Source: Microbacterium gorillae (GTDB lineage: Bacteria; Actinomycetota; Actinomycetes; Actinomycetales; Microbacteriaceae). From it: a stretch of DNA of 64,000 nucleotides. The stretch's first letter is position 1. Each line of letters begins with the position of its first letter. Location: NCBI RefSeq assembly GCF_000826185.2, contig NZ_LN648873.1:453282-517281 (forward strand), read 5' to 3'. Shown in pieces: positions 59,167 to 64,000 of this stretch. Position numbers and translations under genes: made by a program. The notes under the pieces are model-generated. The model was not told the origin of the DNA. It ran no database searches and saw nothing but the letters and a program-made list of their open reading frames with translations.

Positions 59167-59979
59167 TCACAGACCGGAGGTGCTCCGCAGGTGCCAGAGG
59201 GCGACGGCGGCGGCGCTTGAGACGTTGAGCGAGTCCACTCCCCCGTCCATCGGGATCGTGACGACCGTGTCGGCCGCATCCACGGCCGTGGGGGTGAGTC
59301 CCGGTCCCTCTGCGCCGAGGACGAGAGCCACCGGAGCGGTGGGGCGGTAGTCGGCGAGATCCACCGCGTCCGGCGCGAGCGCGAGGGCGGACACCGTGTA
59401 GCCGGCAGCGTGGAGCTGTCCGGACAGCTCAGGCCACTCGCCGGTGCGGGTCCACGGGACCTGGAACACGGTGCCCATGCTCACCCGCACAGAGCGGCGG
59501 TACAGCGGGTCGCCACAGCGTGGGGTGACCAGCACCGCCGAGGCGCCGAGGGCGGCCGCGGCGCGGAAAGCGGCTCCGACGTTCGTGGTGTCGGTGACGT
59601 CCTCCAGCACGAGCACGGTGCCGCCGGTGAGCAGCTCGGCGACCGGAACGGGCACGGGCCGGTCGAAGGCGGCCAGAAGTCCGCGGTGTACGTCGAATCC
59701 GGTGATCGATTCGAGGATGTCGTCGTCGGCGACCAGCACCGGAGCCTCCCCCGCCGAGGCGGCAGCGCGCTGCGCCCAGCGGCGCTGGGTGAGGACGGCC
59801 CGCAGCGTGTGCCCGGCAGCCACGGCCCGTTCGAACACCGGGAAGGACTCGGCCACATAGAGCCCGTGCACGCTTTCGTGGCGCCGACGCCACGCGGCGT
59901 CGGTCAGAGAGCGGAAGTCGGACACCCGCGCGTCGGCGGCGTCGGTGATCTCGAGGACGGGCACACCCCATGCTGTCAC
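59167..59979 (-). CDS. TrmH/SpoU-family RNA 2'-O-methyltransferase
   Basis: 270 residues, GTG start. N-terminal substrate domain (HESVHGLYVAESFPVFERAV), then the SPOUT knot domain with its three motifs: LVLEDVTDTTNVGAAFRAA (motif 1, Asn and Arg), VALVLGAEGPGLT (motif 2) and VVTIPMDGGVDSLNVSSAAAVALWH (motif 3, read in parts). Methylates a ribose in tRNA or 23S rRNA using SAM. Converges with the second SGNH gene. Confidence 0.93.
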   Translation of the reverse strand: MTAWGVPVLEITDAADARVSDFRSLTDAAWRRRHESVHGLYVAESFPVFERAVAAGHTLRAVLTQRRWAQRAAASAGEAPVLVADDDILESITGFDVHRGLLAAFDRPVPVPVAELLTGGTVLVLEDVTDTTNVGAAFRAAAALGASAVLVTPRCGDPLYRRSVRVSMGTVFQVPWTRTGEWPELSGQLHAAGYTVSALALAPDAVDLADYRPTAPVALVLGAEGPGLTPTAVDAADTVVTIPMDGGVDSLNVSSAAAVALWHLRSTSGL

Positions 59980-60009
59980 GCCGTGAACGGTCGGCGATCC
60001 GGACGTGAC

Positions 60010-60043
60010 GGAGGGCGGGCGCCCCCCAGGCCGCCCGCCCTCC
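60010..60043 (-). terminator. terminator of the tct operon
   Basis: Perfect 12-base arms (60010-60021, 60032-60043) beyond the tctA stop on the minus strand. Confidence 0.75.
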
Positions 60044-60057
60044 GCAGAAGCGCCGTC

Positions 60058-61719
60058 TCACTTGCGCTTCTTCGACCCCCGTTCGCGCACGGTGGACACA
60101 CCGGTCGTGGACAGCCGCCCCCGCTCGGGTTCGGGGTGCTCCTCCTCTGACTCGATCTCCAGGTCGACCGTACGGATCGTGGACGTCGTGTACGTGTCGT
60201 CGAAGGCTTCGACGGTCGCCTCATACCGCGCACGGCGGCGACGCAGCCAGAGCGCCAGGATAACGACGACGATCAGCAGCACGTACACGGTGATCGCGAA
60301 TCCGCTGTGCACCAGGTACGCCGGGTTGCCCATGCCGATCTGCATCGACTTGCGCAGCTGCTCCTCCGCCATCGGGCCGAGGATCGCTCCCACGACCATC
60401 GGCGAGACCGGGAAACCCTGACGACGCATGAAGAAGCCCAGCACGCCGAAGACCGCGATGATCGCGATGTCGAACACGGTGAAGTTCGCCGCGTACGCGC
60501 CGAGCCCGGCGAACACCAGGATCCCGGCGTACAGGTAGGGCCGCGGGATCTGCAGCAGTTTCACCCACATGCCCACCAGGGGCAGGTTCAGCACGAGCAG
60601 CATGACGTTGCCGATGTAGAGGCTGGCGATGAGCGCCCAGACGAGGCCGGGGTTGGTGTCGAACAACTGCGGACCGGGCTGGATGTTGTACGTCTTGAAC
60701 GCGGACAGGATGATCGCGGCGGTCGCCGTGGTCGGGATGCCGAGCGTCAGCAGCGGCACGAGCACACCGGCTGCGGCGGCGTTGTTTGCCGCTTCCGGAC
60801 CGGCGACGCCCTCGATGGCGCCCTTGCCGAACTGGCTCTTGTACGGCTCCTTCGCGAGGGACCGCTCCGACGCGTACGACAGGAACGTCGCGACGTCGGC
60901 GCCACCGGCCGGGATCGTTCCGATCGGGAAACCGATGGCGGTGCCGCGCAGCCACGGCTTCCATGAGCGCTTCCAGTCCGACCGGCGCATCCACGTCTTC
61001 CACCCACGGGTGATCGGGATCAGTGGCAGTTCACCACCGCGCAGACGCGAGGCGACGTAGATCGCTTCCCCGAGTGCGAACAGACCGACCGCGACGATGA
61101 CGACGTCGATGCCGTCACCGAGCTCCGGGATGCCCAGCGTGTAGCGCGCCTGTCCGGTGAGAGTGTCGGTTCCGACCAAGCCGATCAGCAGGCCGATCGA
61201 CAGCGAGAGCAGACCGCGCGGAACCGAGGATCCGAGCAGTGCGCCGACCGTGAGGAAGGCGACGATCATCAGCGCGAAGTAGTCCGCCGGGCCCAGCGAG
61301 ACCGCGAAGCGGGCCAGCGTGGGGGCGAGCAGGGTGAGCAGCACGGTGGCGATCGTTCCGGCGACGAAGGAGCCGATCGCGGCGGTCGCGAGGGCGGCGG
61401 CGGCGCGCCCCGCGCGGGCCATCTTGTTGCCCTCGAGCGCCGTCACGATCGACGCGGATTCGCCCGGCGTGTTCAGCAGGATCGAAGTCGTCGAGCCGCC
61501 GTACATGCCGCCGTAGTAGATGCCGGCGAACACGATCAGCGCCGCCGTCGGCTCCAGGGTGTAGGTCAGCGGCAGCAGGAGCGCGACCGTCATCGCGGGT
61601 CCGATGCCGGGCAGCACGCCGACGGCGGTGCCCACGAGAACGCCGATGAAGGCGTAGAGCAGGTACATGGGCTGCAGGGCGTCAGCGAAGCCCTGCAGCA
61701 GGAGAGTCAGGTTGTCCAT
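60058..61719 (-). CDS. tctA: tripartite tricarboxylate transporter large membrane subunit TctA
   Basis: 553 residues from ATG at 61719, which shares a base with the tctB stop (TGATG). About twelve helices. Family signatures: [20 protein letters not shown] near residue 36-55, [17 protein letters not shown] near 77-93, and [14 protein letters not shown] and [14 protein letters not shown] in the second half. It is the permease of the TTT family, driven by ion gradients. The charged C-terminal tail ([14 protein letters not shown]) is unusual in length. Confidence 0.96.
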   Translation of the reverse strand: MDNLTLLLQGFADALQPMYLLYAFIGVLVGTAVGVLPGIGPAMTVALLLPLTYTLEPTAALIVFAGIYYGGMYGGSTTSILLNTPGESASIVTALEGNKMARAGRAAAALATAAIGSFVAGTIATVLLTLLAPTLARFAVSLGPADYFALMIVAFLTVGALLGSSVPRGLLSLSIGLLIGLVGTDTLTGQARYTLGIPELGDGIDVVIVAVGLFALGEAIYVASRLRGGELPLIPITRGWKTWMRRSDWKRSWKPWLRGTAIGFPIGTIPAGGADVATFLSYASERSLAKEPYKSQFGKGAIEGVAGPEAANNAAAAGVLVPLLTLGIPTTATAAIILSAFKTYNIQPGPQLFDTNPGLVWALIASLYIGNVMLLVLNLPLVGMWVKLLQIPRPYLYAGILVFAGLGAYAANFTVFDIAIIAVFGVLGFFMRRQGFPVSPMVVGAILGPMAEEQLRKSMQIGMGNPAYLVHSGFAITVYVLLIVVVILALWLRRRRARYEATVEAFDDTYTTSTIRTVDLEIESEEEHPEPERGRLSTTGVSTVRERGSKKRK

Positions 61720-62267
61720 CAGAGGCCGATCCAGGAGGTCAGGGTTCCGGTGGGGGGCAGCGAGAGCCCGAGCAGTGTGCCGAAGGCGACCTGTGTGACC
61801 ACACCCATCGCGATGCCGACGAGCACCGCCACCCACCAGCGCCTCGCGCCGAGGGCGATCGCCGAACCGGCGAAGACGACGGCGACACCGATGGGCCAGC
61901 CGAACCATGGAATGGTGACGATGAGCGAGGCGAAGCTGATCAGCACGATCACGGTGGTCATCCAGGACGTCGACGCTTCCAGATCGACGTCTTCGCCGCC
62001 GTCCGGTTCGCCGAACCGGCCACGCAGCTGCTGGATGAGCACGGTGATCGCGGAGATCAGCAGCAGAGCGCCGACCGCGTAGGGCACGACCCGCGCCCCG
62101 AGGGTATTGGTGGAGCCCAGGGGCTCTCGGATGGTCGAGGCGCCGACCAGCACGCCGATCGCAAGGACGATGATCAACCCGACGAAGATCATCGCCTCGA
62201 TGCGGAGGGCGCGAGGCGGCGCCGTCGAGGTCTCCGGCTCGGAGACCTCGACGGACGCCTGACTCAT
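61719..62267 (-). CDS. tctB: tripartite tricarboxylate transporter small membrane subunit TctB
   Basis: 182 residues with four apolar helices, at about residues 27-48, 66-82, 106-136 and 140-170, typical of TctB. The N-terminal ~25 residues are Ser/Glu-rich and cytoplasmic. Required with TctA for transport. Overlaps tctC and tctA. Confidence 0.9.
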   Translation of the reverse strand: MSQASVEVSEPETSTAPPRALRIEAMIFVGLIIVLAIGVLVGASTIREPLGSTNTLGARVVPYAVGALLLISAITVLIQQLRGRFGEPDGGEDVDLEASTSWMTTVIVLISFASLIVTIPWFGWPIGVAVVFAGSAIALGARRWWVAVLVGIAMGVVTQVAFGTLLGLSLPPTGTLTSWIGL

Positions 62268-63301
62268 TCCGTCAGTCCGATCGCCTTCAGCGTGTCCTGC
62301 GTCTGGGCGATGTCGCCGGTCAGGAACGTGTCGAACTCACTGCCCGTGAGGAACGCATCGGACCAGCCGTTGGTCTCGAGGATCCCCTGCCACGTCTTGG
62401 TGTCGTGCACCTTCGTGACGAGATCGACCAGCGCGGTCTTGTCCGCGTCCGTGATGCCGCCGGGAGCGACGAGGCCGCGCCAGTTGGTGGCCGTGACGTC
62501 GATGCCCTTTTCGGTCAGGGTCGGAACGTCCGGGAGCTGCGCGACCCGCTCGGAGCTGGAGACGGCGAGCGCCTTGAGGTCACCGGACTCGATGAGCTTG
62601 ACGAACTCGCCGACGCCCGAGATGCCGGCGTCGACGTTTCCGCCGAGCAGCATCGTGGTCGCCTCGCCGCCGCCGGAGTTGGCGACGTAGTTCAGCTTCT
62701 TCGGCACGTCCGCGGCCTTCACGCCGGCGTTGGTGAGGACCAGACCGGCGAGGATGTGGTCGGTTCCGCCGGCCGAGCCACCGGTCACGGAGACCGCCTG
62801 GCCCTTGCTGACGATCGCGTCGACGAGGCTCTTGATGTCCTTGTACGGGCTGTTCTTCGGGACCACGATCACCGCAGCCTCTTCCGTCAGCTTCGCGATC
62901 GGGGTCATGTCCTCGATGCGCTTCTCGCTGGCATTGGTCTCGACCGCACCGACCATCACCGAGCCGGTGACCATGAGGGTGTTCGCCGACTTCTCCGTGG
63001 CGAGCTTGGCGAGTCCGACGGTGCCGCCGGCGCCGCCGATGTTGGTGACCGGCGCGGACTTGACGAGCTTGTCCTCGGTCAGCACCTGGCTGAACGAGCG
63101 GGCCGTCTGGTCCCATCCGCCGCCCGGGTCCGCCGGGGCGATCACGCTGATGTCCGTGAAGGTCACGGCCTTGTCGTCGGCAGCGGCGGAGCCTCCCGTG
63201 CCGCTGTTGCCTCCGGAGCAGGCCGTGAGGGCGAGTGCCGCCGCGGCGATGATTCCGAAGGCTGCTGTGGTGGTGCGGCGTCGGTCACGACGCGTACGCA
63301 T
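62264..63301 (-). CDS. tctC: tripartite tricarboxylate transporter substrate-binding protein TctC
   Basis: 345 residues from ATG at 63301; AAGGAGGAGA lies upstream and a GTG at 63310 is the alternative. The signal peptide ends in ALTACSGG, a lipobox. The Bug-family fold is evident: [20 protein letters not shown] near residue 50, [15 protein letters not shown], then [11 protein letters not shown] and [22 protein letters not shown] segments ([19 protein letters not shown]). It captures citrate-like carboxylates outside the cell. First gene of the operon. Confidence 0.95.
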   Translation of the reverse strand: MRTRRDRRRTTTAAFGIIAAAALALTACSGGNSGTGGSAAADDKAVTFTDISVIAPADPGGGWDQTARSFSQVLTEDKLVKSAPVTNIGGAGGTVGLAKLATEKSANTLMVTGSVMVGAVETNASEKRIEDMTPIAKLTEEAAVIVVPKNSPYKDIKSLVDAIVSKGQAVSVTGGSAGGTDHILAGLVLTNAGVKAADVPKKLNYVANSGGGEATTMLLGGNVDAGISGVGEFVKLIESGDLKALAVSSSERVAQLPDVPTLTEKGIDVTATNWRGLVAPGGITDADKTALVDLVTKVHDTKTWQGILETNGWSDAFLTGSEFDTFLTGDIAQTQDTLKAIGLTE

Positions 63302-63394
63302 GGATCGCACGTCTCCTCCTTGAGTCCAGTCCGCCGAGTGCGGACGAGGCGATTCCCCGACGCTAGGGACCGCGGCGGCGACTGCGGCGCTTGT

Positions 63395-63419
63395 GGTCGC
63401 AAGGAACGTTGCGGTCGCA
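63395..63419. promoter_or_regulatory. direct repeat between tctC and the sensor kinase gene
   Basis: GGTCGCA occurs at 63395-63401 and again at 63413-63419, an 18-base period, in the shared upstream region. A tandem site of this kind would suit a response regulator dimer, but G+C-rich repeats also occur by chance. Confidence 0.3.
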
Positions 63420-63475
63420 GCGGTCGTTTCGGTCATTGCGGACAGCCCCGCCGATTCGCCCGCGACCCAGGCCGG

Positions 63476-63481
63476 TATTCT
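63476..63481 (+). promoter_or_regulatory. -10 element of the sensor kinase gene, leaderless type
   Basis: TATTCT ends six bases before the GTG at 63488, which decides that start over the ATG at 63500. Confidence 0.55.
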
Positions 63482-63487
63482 GCTGGG

Positions 63488-64000
63488 GTGATTCGAGCGA
63501 TGACGCTTCGCACGCAGGTGCTGCTCCTGCAGTGCATCATCATGCTCATCGTCATCGTCGGCACCGGTGTCACGGTGGCCTTCCTGCAGGAGCACTCGCT
63601 CCGTGAGGCGTACAAGGACCGGATGATCGCGGTCGCCCAGTCGGTTGCGAGTCTGCCGGTGGTGCTGGACGCGTTCGACGATGCGAACCCGTCCGCCGTG
63701 ATCCAGCCGGTCGCCGAGATCGTCCGCAAAGCCAGCGACCTGGACTACGTCGTGGTCAGCGACGCGAACGGCATTCGGTTCTCGCACCCGGATCCCACCA
63801 AGATCGGCCAGAAGGTCTCGACTCCGCCGGATGCGCTCGAGGGCAGCGTCTGGACCGGGAAGCAGACCGGTACGCTCGGCGAATCGTGGCGCGCCAAGGT
63901 TCCGGTGTTCGCGCCCGACGGGGAGATCATCGGTCAGGTCTCGGTCGGCATCCTGGAGAGCGAGGTGCGCTCCGCCTACGCCTCCGGCATCGGCGTGCTG
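63488..64000 (+). CDS. CitA/DcuS-like sensor histidine kinase, 3' end outside window
   Basis: 171 codons are visible, open to the window end. One membrane helix (VLLLQCIIMLIVIVGTGVTV, residues ~12-35) is followed by a periplasmic PAS-like sensor domain: SLREAYKDRMIAVAQSVASL, LDYVVVSDANGIRFSHPDP near residue 80, KIGQ, and VPVFAPDGEIIGQVSVGIL. This is the CitA/DpiB/DcuS layout, which senses citrate or C4-dicarboxylates. The second helix and kinase core lie beyond the edge. Divergent from tctCBA, so it very likely controls that operon with a response regulator encoded downstream. Confidence 0.9.
   Translation, partial: MIRAMTLRTQVLLLQCIIMLIVIVGTGVTVAFLQEHSLREAYKDRMIAVAQSVASLPVVLDAFDDANPSAVIQPVAEIVRKASDLDYVVVSDANGIRFSHPDPTKIGQKVSTPPDALEGSVWTGKQTGTLGESWRAKVPVFAPDGEIIGQVSVGILESEVRSAYASGIGVL

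Noticed and set aside
1..64000. CRISPR arrays, rRNA genes and insertion sequences
   Set aside because: No regularly spaced repeats, rRNA signatures, or transposase genes with terminal inverted repeats were seen.

Overview
This 64 kb window comes from a high-GC Gram-positive actinobacterium, most likely a Microbacteriaceae member close to Microbacterium. The evidence is the G+C-rich coding sequence with many GTG starts, actinobacterial marker genes (rbpA, pafB-pafC, pdtaR, TrmI-type tRNA methyltransferase, HelY-like helicase), and a striking number of genes with a -10 hexamer (TANNNT) exactly six bases before the start codon, the signature of leaderless transcripts. The genus is an inference from gene content.

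Layout. 1-7.06 kb is accessory DNA ending at the 3' end of a tRNA-Leu(CAA). It holds the 3' part of a giant RHS-repeat toxin gene, a putative immunity gene, and a two-gene phage-like nucleotide module (HAD deoxynucleotidase plus dATP/dGTP diphosphohydrolase-like protein whose C-terminus looks degenerate). 7.2-12.8 kb is core: pdtaR, a hot-dog thioesterase, polA and a DUF885 hydrolase. 12.8-31.2 kb is a mosaic of small housekeeping, regulatory and hypothetical genes: lipoproteins, MFS and SGNH proteins, TetR and AraC regulators, HAD phosphatases, a DEAD-box RNA helicase, a 2H phosphoesterase, VOC, HIT and GNAT proteins, a DD-carboxypeptidase and an EXLDI protein. 31.2-41 kb holds a LacI/MFS divergent pair with a clear operator, DUF1846, an AEC transporter, HdeD, an SDR, and an NfeD-SPFH-SPFH-GDPD operon. 

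41.1-51.7 kb carries rbpA facing a long minus-strand cluster read in the order HAD phosphatase, trmI, FKBP isomerase, pafB, pafC, tatA, tatC, helY-like helicase, lnt. Most junctions are close or overlapping, linking protein export, lipoprotein maturation and the DNA-damage regulator PafBC. 51.7-59.98 kb holds PAC2, uppP, an M20 peptidase, tRNA-Leu(GAG), a ferritin-like/VIT1 iron or manganese transporter, a superfamily-2 helicase, a second SGNH hydrolase and a TrmH-type methyltransferase. The right end is a tripartite tricarboxylate transporter operon (tctC-tctB-tctA) divergent from a CitA-like sensor kinase cut by the window edge.

Points needing care: the HAD gene at 18831-19829 contains a 273 bp in-frame insertion that looks like a sequencing/assembly artefact with transposase-adapter sequence in it; a small lipoprotein gene at 14577-14937 is frameshifted; and the first of two tandem SPFH genes ends in a copy of the nfeD tail, which reveals how the duplication arose.
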